Part shown: positions 55,101 to 62,687 of the stretch, one piece after another
Position numbering within the stretch: the stretch's first letter is position 1
Layout of the letters: the number at the start of each line of letters is the position of its first letter
IMG/VR virus record: IMGVR_UViG_3300048694_000377
Location: 1-62,876 of that record
Length of the DNA: 62,876 nucleotides
Origin: a virus
Direction: 5' to 3' (one strand)
Position numbers and translations under genes: made by a program
The notes under the pieces: generated by a model
Seen by the model: only the letters and a program-made list of their open reading frames with translations
Database searches by the model: none
What the model was told of the DNA's origin: nothing

Positions 55101-55454
55101 ACCGTTGGTTGTAATAGTGTTGCTTGTATTAGTTGCCAAAAACGTCAAAGTTCCGGTATAAGACCAAGTTATGCCCGTACTTGATAAAGTAAAACTGCCA
55201 TAAATAGACCAGACTGCTGTTCCGGAAAAAGTTACATTACCTGATGCGGGGCCAGCAACAGTGATTGACGAGCAAACCGCACCAGTGGAAATCGTGACCG
55301 TATAAGCTGTTGCGTTGGATGCACTGTTAAAAATAACCGAGTCGCCAGTGCCAGGAACACCTGCACCACCAGCGCCACCAGATGATGAAGCCCAGTTTGT
55401 TGTGGACGAACTTGTCCAAGTTCCAGTGCCACCGACCCAATAGTACGTTGCCAT
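52161..55454 (-). CDS. Large repeat adhesin-type tail protein
   Basis: 1097 residues. Residues 1-690 are Ser/Thr/Gly-rich beta repeats (MATYYWVGGTGTWTSSSTTN at the start) like a beta-helix or autotransporter-type shaft. Residues about 700-1057 are 17 to 18 copies of a 20-residue unit with ES.T..D at its start (for example ESATASDLVSAVKRYLASIL). The end has three NPNW-type 11-residue repeats (NDGQTPNW, NDPQSPNW, DDSQNPNW). Located next to the tail fibre; likely a second host-contact or side-fibre protein. Family not recognised. Confidence 0.7.
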   Translation of the reverse strand: MATYYWVGGTGTWTSSSTTNWASSSGGAGGAGVPGTGDSVIFNSASNATAYTVTISTGAVCSSITVAGPASGNVTFSGTAVWSIYGSFTLSSTGITWSYTGTLTFLATNTSNTITTNGVSLGFAPISFSSASGGWTLGSALSSTNSITLTAGIFTTNNYNVTIASLASNATGSRTMNLGSSTVSLSSNGSVINFSSTNFTFNAGTSTINISTASAFTFAGGGLTFYNVSFTSPSASPTLSGTNTFNNLSFTGRNSAGVNTVVLPANQTINGTLTVSAGTDATMRTFVQSDTFGTTRTLTCAAFSATDVDFQDITVAGAASPVSGTRLGDCKGNSGITFVAGKTVYWAASSGGSWGTSNWSLTNGGAGSATNFPLAQDTAVFVQSPSPLPGNGLGVTVNANYNIGTINMSARISSTMTLITGTTTPTIYGNWINGTGTTLSGTGIVTFAGRGTQTITNAGVTFTQPITINSPSGSVTLQDAFSSSATGNALQPAWGTFNANGYNVTLTGSSSTVLTSTSNTRTVAIGSGTWTIGGTGGWNASTSTGLTITGTGTISLTSASAKSFQGGSVSYSGITLNQGGAGALTITGSNTFGNITASYISTGATTITFTAGTTQTVANWTATGNATNTLTINSSTSGTAANLSYTGSPVISVDYLSIKDSHATPATSTWYAGTHSTNVSNNTGWIFTAPGNVYAVTITESGTGADSINVVVRLLGKVSESSTGADSISSKTAFKSALSESTTGADNIASKAAFKSTLSESATASDLVSAVKRYLASILEAATGTDSVSTKFTARATVSESSTAADTIRTALSYFSNVSESATAADIVSAIKGFFRYLVEAASASDAVSASLITRPTISESATAASLVAAQAKFVATVAESGSAAATLVALAALRSQVSESATASDVEKAAAVFKSLIAEGVTAADAVKVAASVFNARVQESATEADSLTVKAAFKSSISDAATGSDKVSPKYTTKPVISEAATASDIEAVRVRFVGLVAETVTITDIPKVAPSNFHATVVAIASLVDSLNAPGSVYHAPVLESAAIQDSLIGAYLWNIINDGQTPNWQVVNDPQSPNWSGIDDSQNPNWQNINTLN
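52185..52283 (-). repeat. Three 11-residue PNW repeats
   Basis: Three 33-bp units encode Q.PNW-type repeats at the C-terminus of the adhesin. They are distinct from the longer 20-residue repeat that precedes them. Confidence 0.8.
52284..53357 (-). repeat. Tandem 60-bp repeats, 17-18 copies
   Basis: DNA with a 60-bp period (three units are 63 bp) encodes the 20-residue ES.T..D repeat of the adhesin. Copies differ at the DNA level, so they are old rather than freshly slipped. Confidence 0.8.
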
Positions 55455-55456
55455 GC

Positions 55457-55648
55457 TTAACCCCCTTGTGCGGGATCGTCAGCAGGTGTATCAACAGGTG
55501 GTGCAGTAATGATGGCAATCCAATTGTTCAACCTTTGCTGTTTCATGGCTTCAATGTCAGCATCAGATGGCACAGGTTGGTCATCGGGAAACCACAGAGC
55601 ATCTGCGAATGTCCCGTATTGGGTGTCAAATTGAAAGTCGATTTTCAT
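55457..55648 (-). CDS. 63-residue small protein before the adhesin
   Basis: ATG at 55648 with GAGG. Acidic, with MKIDFQFDTQYGTFADALWF, DADIEAMKQQRLNNWIAII and a Pro/Asp tail. It may be an adhesin-associated chaperone, since tail fibre assembly proteins are often small and adjacent, but nothing proves it. Confidence 0.6.
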   Translation of the reverse strand: MKIDFQFDTQYGTFADALWFPDDQPVPSDADIEAMKQQRLNNWIAIITAPPVDTPADDPAQGG

Positions 55649-55658
55649 CGACGCCTCA

Positions 55659-56228
55659 TCAAGCAGCGGTCAAGCTGAATGTGTAGGTCACGTTCAACGT
55701 GTCACCAGACACCACCGAACGATCGCCGGGGGACTGAAAGTTTGACTCAGAGAACAAAGTGCCTGTGGTACCAGATGCGGCAGAACACAAGAAAGCGCCG
55801 CCAACAGTCTGCGTGGCGTTGATTGAATATGACACGGCCGTTGAGTTGGTAACCACAGAGGGGTTGGCATTAGTGGCCGCCACAAAGGTGATTGCCGGAC
55901 GGTTGCCCGAATACGGCGTGACTTCAGTCCAACCGGAATGCGAAGCCAGTGTGTCAGTACGGGCATATGTATTACCAGAACCGGGCCCAATCAAACCAAC
56001 ATACCAAGCGGTGATCTGAGTAGTGCTGGTCAGTGCAGTGCCAGCCATGTATTGAATGCCGACGTTGACGACCATGTTGTGGCGCTCTTCACGCCACTTC
56101 AAATTACCGTCTTTGTCAAAGCACTCAAAAGTGAAATAGCCCATGGCCAGCGCGGATTCGCCAGATTGGGTCCCGGCAACCAAACCGCCAGAAACAGCGT
56201 CGGATGCGTTTGCAAGTTCAAAAGACAT
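55659..56228 (-). CDS. Virion structural protein
   Basis: 189 residues. Charged segment FTFECFDKDGNLKWREERHN near residue 35, then a beta-rich Thr/Ser/Val region. ITAWYVGLIGPGSGNTYART and ITFVAATNANPSVV are typical of small phage tail or head-attached proteins. Same transcript as the 141-residue gene. Not assigned more closely. Confidence 0.6.
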   Translation of the reverse strand: MSFELANASDAVSGGLVAGTQSGESALAMGYFTFECFDKDGNLKWREERHNMVVNVGIQYMAGTALTSTTQITAWYVGLIGPGSGNTYARTDTLASHSGWTEVTPYSGNRPAITFVAATNANPSVVTNSTAVSYSINATQTVGGAFLCSAASGTTGTLFSESNFQSPGDRSVVSGDTLNVTYTFSLTAA

Positions 56229-56237
56229 GATGGCTCC

Positions 56238-56663
56238 TTAAGTGAGTCGGATGAGTGCAGATGTTGCCGTATTTTGTGGCATCTGTACAGTGAAAGTGTT
56301 GGATGAAATCTTGTTTGAACCGAAGTCCAAAACGCAGACCGCCGGGTTTCCGCCTCCAGATTGATAAATCAATGCACCACGAGCGGTGATCGAACCAGTC
56401 CAAGAGGGAGACGAAAAGTTGACGTAGGTGGTGCCACCAGTAGACGTACCGGACGACGAGACAGTGGCCGTGACAACCTGACCTCCTGCAACATAGTTAC
56501 CACCTGTTGCCTCACCATTTGAGGTGTAGGCTGCTGTTGACGCATCAAGAGTTGCCGCATTTGTGTACAGCGCCAAATAGAACGTGCCAGTGGAAAAATT
56601 GACCGATCCATTTGCAAGGCCGGCCAGCAAACTGTTGCAAGAGAAGTTGCCCGTAAATGCCAC
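56238..56663 (-). CDS. Small beta-rich virion protein
   Basis: 141 residues. MAFTGNFSCNSLLAGLANGS then FYLALYTNAATLDASTAAYT and a Thr/Ser/Gly beta core ending in SALIRLT. The FYLALYTN and IYQSGGGNPAV elements recur in phage head or tail decoration proteins. Its start directly follows the adaptor stop codon. Structural role only. Confidence 0.6.
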   Translation of the reverse strand: MAFTGNFSCNSLLAGLANGSVNFSTGTFYLALYTNAATLDASTAAYTSNGEATGGNYVAGGQVVTATVSSSGTSTGGTTYVNFSSPSWTGSITARGALIYQSGGGNPAVCVLDFGSNKISSNTFTVQMPQNTATSALIRLT

Positions 56664-57395
56664 TTACTTGACCCCTCGATTTTGAGCCAATGGCATCTGA
56701 CGATATTGACCACTGCGGTACGCATCGCTGCGCTCCAACCCATCGCCCAGACGTTGTGCCAACTGCAATGCTTCCATGTACTTCTGGTTGTACAAGGCGG
56801 TGAGGTCTTGCTCACCCTTCATGTAGGTATTCGCCTCAACAATCGTGCCGTACAAAAGCACTGTGTCAAAGTTGTCGCCAAGCCATGTGGTGCCGCCGGG
56901 GTTGTTCACCGTATCGGCAATCGACACCGGGTAGTAATAGTAGTGCAACTCAACCCCATAAGCCAAATCCGGCGTGGGGCCAAGAATAAACGACAGTTCA
57001 TTTGAAATAACGCCAGAAGAGACCGTTGGTCCAAACAATGCGTAATACTTGGGCGTGCCCGTCACCGTTGTTATTGGATACGCTTCGCGCAAAAAGTTCA
57101 CGTCTTTATTGAGCAAGTAGGTATAGTTGCCCAAAGCATCGATCACCGCAATAGAGTACGTCGAAAGAAAATCTCCCGGCGTAGACAAGTACTGATTGCT
57201 GGCCGTGAGCGTGCCTGTCACGTTCTTTCTAAGCGATGGGAATTGAACAGAGTTGTAGATGCGCTGCTCTGCCTGCTCGATGAACGTGTTGATCTGTGTC
57301 GTTGCAGACACACTGGTGCCATCAGCGAGGAATACGCTTGGGAATTGGTTCTCAAGGTAGGTTTGAACCTGCGCCAGCAGCTGGGTGTATGTCAT
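56664..57395 (-). CDS. Head-tail adaptor or neck protein
   Basis: 243 residues. N-terminal helices (MTYTQLLAQVQTYLENQFPS and INTFIEQAEQRIYNSVQFPS) and a later helical end (EANTYMKGEQDLTALYNQKY) enclose a beta core with YALFGPTVSSG and ELHYYYYPVSIADT. This layout is shared by podovirus adaptor/connector proteins that bind below the portal. The ATG overlaps the end of the 101-residue gene. Assigned by pattern, not proven. Confidence 0.65.
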   Translation of the reverse strand: MTYTQLLAQVQTYLENQFPSVFLADGTSVSATTQINTFIEQAEQRIYNSVQFPSLRKNVTGTLTASNQYLSTPGDFLSTYSIAVIDALGNYTYLLNKDVNFLREAYPITTVTGTPKYYALFGPTVSSGVISNELSFILGPTPDLAYGVELHYYYYPVSIADTVNNPGGTTWLGDNFDTVLLYGTIVEANTYMKGEQDLTALYNQKYMEALQLAQRLGDGLERSDAYRSGQYRQMPLAQNRGVK

Positions 57396-57697
57396 GCCAT
57401 CGGGCCCCTAGACATCAAACCTTTGGTTGCTGCGCCAGTACCACGGATTTTGATGCCGTCAGTCTTGGGTCCGCGAGTAATGTTGCCAACACTGACACGA
57501 CGAGCAGGCATACCGCCAGGAGTAGACTCATCAGCCTTCATGGTGTTGGGATCAGTTTCGTAATGCCCTGTAGCCGCCTTCATTGCTTTGGCGCCAGTGC
57601 CATTCTTTTCATAAGATTCAGCGGGCTTGTTGTCGGGATTGCGACCAACTTTAACAGCAGGGCTGTCTTTTTTTGTGGGCTTGACTTGAGCGACCAT
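57392..57697 (-). CDS. Small basic structural-region protein
   Basis: 101 residues from the ATG at 57697 (GGAG site); the frame is open upstream but overlaps the next gene. Lys/Pro/Gly rich and probably disordered, ending in IRGTGAATKGLMSRGPMA, a short conserved tail seen in small phage proteins of neck regions. Confidence 0.65.
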   Translation of the reverse strand: MVAQVKPTKKDSPAVKVGRNPDNKPAESYEKNGTGAKAMKAATGHYETDPNTMKADESTPGGMPARRVSVGNITRGPKTDGIKIRGTGAATKGLMSRGPMA

Positions 57698-57698
57698 T

Positions 57699-57896
57699 TC
57701 AGCCTCCACGTTGATTGCGAGCACGAGCCATGTTGCGACCCATCTTGCGCATGTCCATGCCAGTGGGGCCACCCTTTTTGAGCTTGGACAAGTTGGTTTT
57801 CTTGCCGGGATGCTCTTGTTTATCGTGCATTGCAAAAGCCTTTTTGATCAGCTTTTTGTCTTCGGCCATGTCGGCCTTGTCGTGCTTTTCTGCCAT
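57699..57896 (-). CDS. 65-residue Lys/Met-rich protein
   Basis: MAEKHDKADMAEDKKLIKKA then FAMHDKQEHPGKK and LKKGGPTGMDMRKMGRNMAR. Highly basic and probably unstructured; may bind DNA or the inside of the capsid. AAGGAG site upstream of the ATG at 57896. Confidence 0.6.
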   Translation of the reverse strand: MAEKHDKADMAEDKKLIKKAFAMHDKQEHPGKKTNLSKLKKGGPTGMDMRKMGRNMARARNQRGG

Positions 57897-57906
57897 GATC
57901 GACTCC

Positions 57907-58335
57907 TTACGTCGTTGCTACCGTTACTGTACCCAAATTTACCGCAATTACCAAGTTGTTTGGCGTTAAAGCGGCATCAAAATATGAAGAGCCACCAACT
58001 GGTGCCCAGCCCCATTGGAAGATGCGGCTACCGCCTTCATTTGTCCCGTACCCAGACTGGTTTGTTCCACCATTGGCGTTGATCTGCAATCCATTTGGTC
58101 CTGATACTTGATAGCTTCGGTCTGGCCGTGGATTGCGAATACCCTGCGGGTCATCTACGGGAAATTCACCAAGATGCAGTTGAGGGTGATCAGGGTCCCA
58201 ACATTCAGGGCAAACCAGCAACTCGTAGTTGCGGCCTTTAATGACCTCTCGTTTTAACTGCTTGAGCTTGAACCGTTGATCACACCGGTCGCACTCGGCA
58301 ATTGAATTCTTACCGGAGGCAAATCTGTTTCCCAT
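57907..58335 (-). CDS. Zinc-ribbon structural-region protein
   Basis: 142 residues. A C-x2-C ... C-x2-C pair (ECDRCDQRFKL and VCPECWDPDHP) forms a zinc ribbon at residues about 15-50, then a Gly/Asn-rich tail with FQWGWAPVGGSSYFDAAL. Small phage proteins with this ribbon and PECWDPDHPQ occur near tail genes. Start ATG at 58335 overlaps the neighbour. Function unknown. Confidence 0.65.
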   Translation of the reverse strand: MGNRFASGKNSIAECDRCDQRFKLKQLKREVIKGRNYELLVCPECWDPDHPQLHLGEFPVDDPQGIRNPRPDRSYQVSGPNGLQINANGGTNQSGYGTNEGGSRIFQWGWAPVGGSSYFDAALTPNNLVIAVNLGTVTVATT

Positions 58336-58757
58336 TACAACATCCTCCCACGGGTTTTACCACGCTTGGCAATACCGTCAGCCCGTTTGGATGCTGTACG
58401 AATAACTCCGCCTTTTTTCTTTGGGGCGGGCAACCTCAATTCATCTGGCTGTGCAAAAGGGCTTTTCCCAACCTTGCGACGTGTTTCAGCCCAAGAACGA
58501 GCTTTGTCCTCAATTTCTGGCGTCACTTCTTCGGATTTCAGTTTTTCAAGTTCTTTTTTGGTCAATGTCGGCACAACCAAGGGATACTCTCCTTTTTCAT
58601 CTTCCGATGAAAACTCAGTCATTGGACCGCGCTTGGTATCCAAAACGCCAAAATAACCGCGACCTTTGGCTGAATCGCCAGCATGACGAATTCCAAAAGG
58701 AGCAATGCCTTCTTCTGGAGAAAAATCGCCGCTGTACTTTTTCAGCCCTGTGCCCAT
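58335..58757 (-). CDS. Neck-region protein with RADGIA tail motif
   Basis: 140 residues. The C-terminal motif GGVIRTASKRADGIAKRGKT then RGRML is a well-known ending of small podovirus structural proteins. The middle has a charged helical region (KKELEKLKSEEVTPEIEDKA). The ATG at 58757 shares its last base with the neighbouring stop. Probably virion-associated. Confidence 0.65.
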   Translation of the reverse strand: MGTGLKKYSGDFSPEEGIAPFGIRHAGDSAKGRGYFGVLDTKRGPMTEFSSEDEKGEYPLVVPTLTKKELEKLKSEEVTPEIEDKARSWAETRRKVGKSPFAQPDELRLPAPKKKGGVIRTASKRADGIAKRGKTRGRML

Positions 58758-59689
58758 TAGTAGGTGCTCCCGATGTACTGCTGACGCGGCACAAACCGAA
58801 CGGCGGCTTTTTCACGATCTTCATCGGCAGCCAACTGCCATGCCTCGTCGTACTGTTGCTTCAGAATGGGCAACCGTGCATCCCCACCGGGAACTTTCAT
58901 CGCAACGTAGTAGGCCAATCCTGCGGCCATGCAGGGGATAAATCGGAAGGGCACGTCCATGACGTTGGAGCCAGAGCCAGCGTCCTGCGTGCGGCGCAGG
59001 CGCCAGTAGACAAACTGATACGGCTGGGCATTGTCGGGTGTGGGCCAAACGGTAACGGCGGGAAGCTGTTGCCAATAGATCGTGGCGCCAGAACTGTGAG
59101 GCGCCGCAGTCGTGTTGTCTTGAGCCCGGAAGCAGTTGTACAGGGTATTCCCTGAGATGTAGCCGTAGACGATGACCTCTGAGTCAATCTGGATGAAGCC
59201 GGTGGACGGCAGGTTCACCACAGAACTCAGTGTGATTTGGGTGTCTGTTGATCCAATGTTGCCAGACAGGACCGATCCGGTCGGCGTCTGCATGGCGTTG
59301 TACCGCTGGACCCAGACTTGAATTGGTCGAGCTTGCTGCAACTTGTTGGGCAGCGTGGCATAGGTGGAAACACTTATACGGGTGATCGTCAGATCAGCCT
59401 GAGTGGCCGCCACATTGGCACCGGTGCGGATCACATGCTCCAGCAAGTCCACGGTGTCGTTGGGCAACGCATAAGTGTTTTGGCCTTGAACAAGGTTGAT
59501 GGTGCCCTGTTCGAACGTCCACATGTTGATGCCACGGTTTGCCCAATCGGCAAACATGATGTTTAAACTTCGACGAGCGGTACGCAAGTCGTAGCCCGTG
59601 CGCATCTCCGATCCGGCACGCTCAAACGCCTCCTCGACCAACTCGGGAAGATCAAGGTTGAATAGGGTTGTACCGGATGTCGTTGCCAT
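58757..59689 (-). CDS. Tail accessory/adaptor protein (P22 gp4-like)
   Basis: 310 residues. N-terminal helices (FNLDLPELVEEAFERAGSEM and RRSLNIMFADWANRGINMW) and a C-terminal helical part (ILKQQYDEAWQLAADEDREK) enclose a beta middle with NTYALPNDTVDLLEHVIRTG. The layout matches tail adaptor proteins of podovirus-like phages (P22 gp4 or T7 gp11 class). These seal the portal after packaging. The family call is moderate; a separate 243-residue adaptor candidate (56664-57395) exists. Confidence 0.65.
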   Translation of the reverse strand: MATTSGTTLFNLDLPELVEEAFERAGSEMRTGYDLRTARRSLNIMFADWANRGINMWTFEQGTINLVQGQNTYALPNDTVDLLEHVIRTGANVAATQADLTITRISVSTYATLPNKLQQARPIQVWVQRYNAMQTPTGSVLSGNIGSTDTQITLSSVVNLPSTGFIQIDSEVIVYGYISGNTLYNCFRAQDNTTAAPHSSGATIYWQQLPAVTVWPTPDNAQPYQFVYWRLRRTQDAGSGSNVMDVPFRFIPCMAAGLAYYVAMKVPGGDARLPILKQQYDEAWQLAADEDREKAAVRFVPRQQYIGSTY

Positions 59690-59866
59690 TTACTTCCCCA
59701 TTTTCTTTAGGGTCTGGGCCAGTCTCGCACGTTGGCCCATTTTTCCGGGAGCTTTTGCGGCTGCGGATAGTTTTTTGGCGGGGATCGGCTTCCCTTCTTT
59801 CGCGCCAAGTGCAGACCTCAACGCGCCAGGTTTTTTGATCGCCTTTTGAATCCATTTTTCTGCCAT
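59690..59866 (-). CDS. Small basic protein, copy 2 of the MAEKW family
   Basis: 58 residues from the ATG at 59866, 6 bp after AAGGAG (a second ATG at 59869 is too close). MAEKWIQKAIKKPGALRSAL then KLSAAAKAPGKMGQRARLAQ. Homologous to the 49710-49883 gene. It lies just before the adaptor gene. Function unknown. Confidence 0.7.
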   Translation of the reverse strand: MAEKWIQKAIKKPGALRSALGAKEGKPIPAKKLSAAAKAPGKMGQRARLAQTLKKMGK

Positions 59867-60123
59867 CATTTGCTCCTTGCAGACCTCATGTTATCTACCA
59901 AATTTGGGTACGGACGACCGCCAGCTTTGGCCATTGCCTTGGCTTTTGCTTTCTTACCCGAGCTCAATGCCTTGGGTTTACCCAAACCTTTGGGGCGAGG
60001 CTTATCCCAGACCTCTCCGCCCTTGGCGTATTCAGTAAAGTCAGTGTCATCCCGACGGGCTTTACGCACGCCTTTTGGCATCTTGGAGGGGGCAATGTCT
60101 CCCATGCCCCGGCTCGCCATCAT
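59866..60123 (-). CDS. Small basic protein, Lys/Ala rich
   Basis: 85 residues from the ATG at 60123 (ATGA overlap with the preceding stop). MASRGMGDIAPSKMPKGVRK at the start, then a basic Lys/Ala tail. Common small phage protein of the structural region. No function known. Confidence 0.65.
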   Translation of the reverse strand: MMASRGMGDIAPSKMPKGVRKARRDDTDFTEYAKGGEVWDKPRPKGLGKPKALSSGKKAKAKAMAKAGGRPYPNLVDNMRSARSK

Positions 60124-60449
60124 TTTTTGCTCATCCCGCCGCCACACATTTTGGCGACTTTTTCATGTTCCATCATGTGTCCGGCAGAGTGTTTCCCATA
60201 ATGTTCACTATGGTGTGCAAAGCCAGCGGCATGCTTCTTTACATGATGGATGTCGTGCTTGTATGAGATTGAGCCGCCTGCGGAATACTTGTTGTAGGAC
60301 TTTTCAGCTTGTCGCATATCACGATCCTCTTGCCGTTGTTTTTCCATGGCGTAACGGTCCGATGGAGACACGTACGTCGCATCTGACTCATCAACGCGCT
60401 GGGGGTTTACAAACCCCCGGCCAGCTCCAGCAGATTTTTGTTCGGCCAT
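60120..60449 (-). CDS. His-rich small protein
   Basis: 109 residues. A QRVDESDATYVSPSDRYAM region, then a His/Lys-rich end (HDIHHVKKHAAGFAHHSEHY and HSAGHMMEHEK). His clusters may bind metal. ATG at 60449 follows AAGGAG. Not recognised further. Confidence 0.65.
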   Translation of the reverse strand: MAEQKSAGAGRGFVNPQRVDESDATYVSPSDRYAMEKQRQEDRDMRQAEKSYNKYSAGGSISYKHDIHHVKKHAAGFAHHSEHYGKHSAGHMMEHEKVAKMCGGGMSKK

Positions 60450-60459
60450 GATGGGCTCC

Positions 60460-60894
60460 TTAGCGTTTGGCTTTACCGCCCTTTTTCATGCCGGTAGTAC
60501 TACCAGCCATCTTGGGCATCATGGCTCGGGTGTGACCTTTGAGCTGGATAGTGTGTTCGCCGTGCGGACGTTTGCCTCCAGAAGTGACTTTAGCCATTTT
60601 TTCCATGGTCATGCCACGGCTTTCCTTGGACTTGTTTGACATGCTGGTGTCGTCTTTTTTAGCCATGACATGGCCTCCTTTTGCAAAAAGTGCCGATTTT
60701 CCGTGTTGGGTTTTCGGCTGGTTGATGGTCTGACGATCCGGACGAATTTCCGAACCGCCGCCAAATTTTTTACCTTTGTCTGCTTGCATGAACTCTGCGC
60801 CCACAGACTGCGGGATTCCCATCTGCTTGGCCTTCTTTGGGTCGTTGGCGACCATGGCCATCAGATTGTGTTGTTTCTTGCTAGTTGAGGGCAC
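60460..60894 (-). CDS. Basic virion-region protein with GTG start
   Basis: 144 residues from a GTG at 60894, 7 bp after AAGGAG. MPSTSKKQHNLMAMVANDPK then GIPQSVGAEFMQADKGKKF is a conserved phage N-terminus, followed by a Lys/Gly/Met-rich tail. Its end and an internal ATG near 60664 might allow a second product. Function unknown, probably structural. Confidence 0.65.
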   Translation of the reverse strand: MPSTSKKQHNLMAMVANDPKKAKQMGIPQSVGAEFMQADKGKKFGGGSEIRPDRQTINQPKTQHGKSALFAKGGHVMAKKDDTSMSNKSKESRGMTMEKMAKVTSGGKRPHGEHTIQLKGHTRAMMPKMAGSTTGMKKGGKAKR

Positions 60895-61129
60895 TTCGTT
60901 GCTCCTTCATAAAAGCATCCAACTTTTCATCCATTCGGTCAAGACGGATAAGCACCCGGTTGATGTCGTTGTGCATGTCGGTCTTGGTGACAAACTTGTC
61001 GGAGTGTTCTTCCCGAGTCTTGCTCAAAAGAATGCCAATCCTTCGTGTTTCTTCATGCGTGGTCTTGATCCACAACAAAATTGCTGCGGAGACGAAAGAC
61101 AACACGATGTTCCAAATCAAGAGTTCCAT
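60881..61129 (-). CDS. Single-pass membrane protein with coiled coil
   Basis: 82 residues from the ATG at 61129. N-terminal hydrophobic helix (ELLIWNIVLSFVSAAILLWI) then a charged coiled coil (HNDINRVLIRLDRMDEKLDAF). This is the plan of an inner-membrane spanin, but it sits in the structural region 12 kb from the lysis genes. Role open. Confidence 0.6.
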   Translation of the reverse strand: MELLIWNIVLSFVSAAILLWIKTTHEETRRIGILLSKTREEHSDKFVTKTDMHNDINRVLIRLDRMDEKLDAFMKEQRSALN

Positions 61130-61130
61130 T

Positions 61131-61391
61131 TCAACAATTCCATGCACGCAAAGATTTATTGATGCGCGAGTCCGGGTCTTTTTTGGCCTTGTCGCCAGTC
61201 AGCTTGGATTTCATCCCTTCCATTCGAGCACAAAAGGACGCACGGCGTCCTTCGTCTTTCTTGGTCTTGGGATGAGGCGCCGGAGGCTTCAGATTCATGC
61301 CTTGCTTCTTGGCAGAGGCTCGGCCTTTGGCGTTCAAGCCGCCCTTCGGGTTCTTTCCTTCGGATCGTTGCCATGCTGGTGACTTAGCCAT
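61131..61391 (-). CDS. DUF6321-type small basic protein
   Basis: 86 residues from the ATG at 61391. The pattern MAKSPAWQRSEGKNPKGGLN, then GRASAKKQGMNLKPPAP, RRASFCARMEGMKSKLTG and DPDSRINKSLRAWNC is the DUF6321 profile as I recall it. Found often in phage structural regions. Function unknown. Overlaps the end of the glycosyltransferase gene by 8 bp. Confidence 0.8.
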   Translation of the reverse strand: MAKSPAWQRSEGKNPKGGLNAKGRASAKKQGMNLKPPAPHPKTKKDEGRRASFCARMEGMKSKLTGDKAKKDPDSRINKSLRAWNC

Positions 61392-62124
61392 TTGCAACTT
61401 TCAATTTTTTGGTGCGCTCATCCTCAAGTAAAGGCATGATCACATCATCAACAAAGTTGCGCTCGAATGCTTCAGTGCCCACATGGGGCAGGTTGATTTC
61501 TACATCAACCCAGACTTTGAACCCTGCTTCAGTTGCGCGATCACAGAAGAGGTAGTCTTCACCAATGTATTTGCCATCTTTGATAGCGAAGTCAAAAACT
61601 GCCGCAACATTTCCATCTCCTTGTCGGTTTTCAACCAGCCACTCGGGATGATCTGCGATCAGATTCTCAATGACATGACGCTTGATCAGCATGAACCCAG
61701 TGCCCACGCGATTGACGCGCAGCAAAGGACCATCAAACACCAACGAATCGGTGTCATCACGGTACAGATCAAGGAAGAAGTTCTTGTCTTTGGCACGACG
61801 TGGGTACATGCCAGCCAAGATGTCTCGACCTTCGCTTTGCGCCAAGATGCGCATCACATCGTCAGGATTGACAATGACATCTGCGTCAATGAAAAGAAGT
61901 TCGTCTGCGTCGGTCTTGAGAAACTCGCTGACCAGAGCGTTGCGGGCCATCGTGATGATCGAGCACCCAGACATGTGGCTCAAGTGCATTGAGACTCCAT
62001 GATCCAAAGCAATCGGCATCAGTCGTGCCAGCGAAAACGCAGTCATGATATTGAGCTTCCCGTCATAAGCCGGGATGCCAATGAAGACTTTGCGTCCGCT
62101 CAGGTCAACTTGTTTATCAGCCAT
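61384..62124 (-). CDS. GT2-type glycosyltransferase
   Basis: 246 residues. GT-A fold elements: KVFIGIPAYDGKLNIMTAFS, MARNALVSEFLKTDADELLF and the metal-binding DxD in FIDADVIVNPDDV (about residues 79-91), then DYLFCDRATEAGFKVWVDVE. The acceptor is unknown. In a virion gene cluster it may glycosylate a capsid or tail protein, or modify the host surface or phage DNA. DNA modification is not supported here by any other gene. Confidence 0.82.
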   Translation of the reverse strand: MADKQVDLSGRKVFIGIPAYDGKLNIMTAFSLARLMPIALDHGVSMHLSHMSGCSIITMARNALVSEFLKTDADELLFIDADVIVNPDDVMRILAQSEGRDILAGMYPRRAKDKNFFLDLYRDDTDSLVFDGPLLRVNRVGTGFMLIKRHVIENLIADHPEWLVENRQGDGNVAAVFDFAIKDGKYIGEDYLFCDRATEAGFKVWVDVEINLPHVGTEAFERNFVDDVIMPLLEDERTKKLKVANG

Positions 62125-62668
62125 AGAATATCGTGCAAAACGGAATGTTTGTCATCTGGGCATACAGACCATTGGCAATCAAAACGCCTTCACCTGGAAT
62201 CAGAACCTGTTGGGTTGATGTTTGCCCCGCAAAAGTATCAACCGAACTCACCCATTTTTGTGGCGGAGTGTTATTGCCGTTTGCATAGGCGACTACGTAA
62301 TAACATGCAGTTCCACCCGAAACAGTCCCAGAACTTGGGTCTGTGACGGTAAATGTATTAGCATCAACAACAGTAATGGTGTAATTTCCATCGGTTGCCG
62401 CCACATTGCTTGAAGACATGAACCCAATACCAATCGCAGTTCCTGTGCTTAAACCATGACCTGTTTTGGTGACGGTAACTGTATTACCACTGCGGGCATA
62501 TACAGCAGATGTTGGAGTTTGCAGCGAATCAAAAAAGATCAGCGTCCCAGCTTGGCTACCATTGGGTGCGTATGTAAATTGCTTAAAACGAGTACGAGTT
62601 GCCGTACCGTTGAGCAGAAAAAATCCAGTCGCATTGAGGTGCGCGGATAAAACATCAGTTTGCATCAT
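62117..62668 (-). CDS. Beta-rich virion protein
   Basis: 183 residues; two ATGs at 62668 and 62665, the first 8 bp after AAAGGA. Residues about 55-130 carry a Thr/Val/Gly-rich repeat-like region (SGNTVTVTKTGHGLSTGTAI then ATDGNYTITVVDANTFTVTD) that fits an Ig-like fold. Located between the glycosyltransferase and the join-spanning virion gene. Structural role inferred. Confidence 0.6.
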   Translation of the reverse strand: MMQTDVLSAHLNATGFFLLNGTATRTRFKQFTYAPNGSQAGTLIFFDSLQTPTSAVYARSGNTVTVTKTGHGLSTGTAIGIGFMSSSNVAATDGNYTITVVDANTFTVTDPSSGTVSGGTACYYVVAYANGNNTPPQKWVSSVDTFAGQTSTQQVLIPGEGVLIANGLYAQMTNIPFCTIFYG

Positions 62669-62687
62669 GATTGATTTCCTTTAAATA

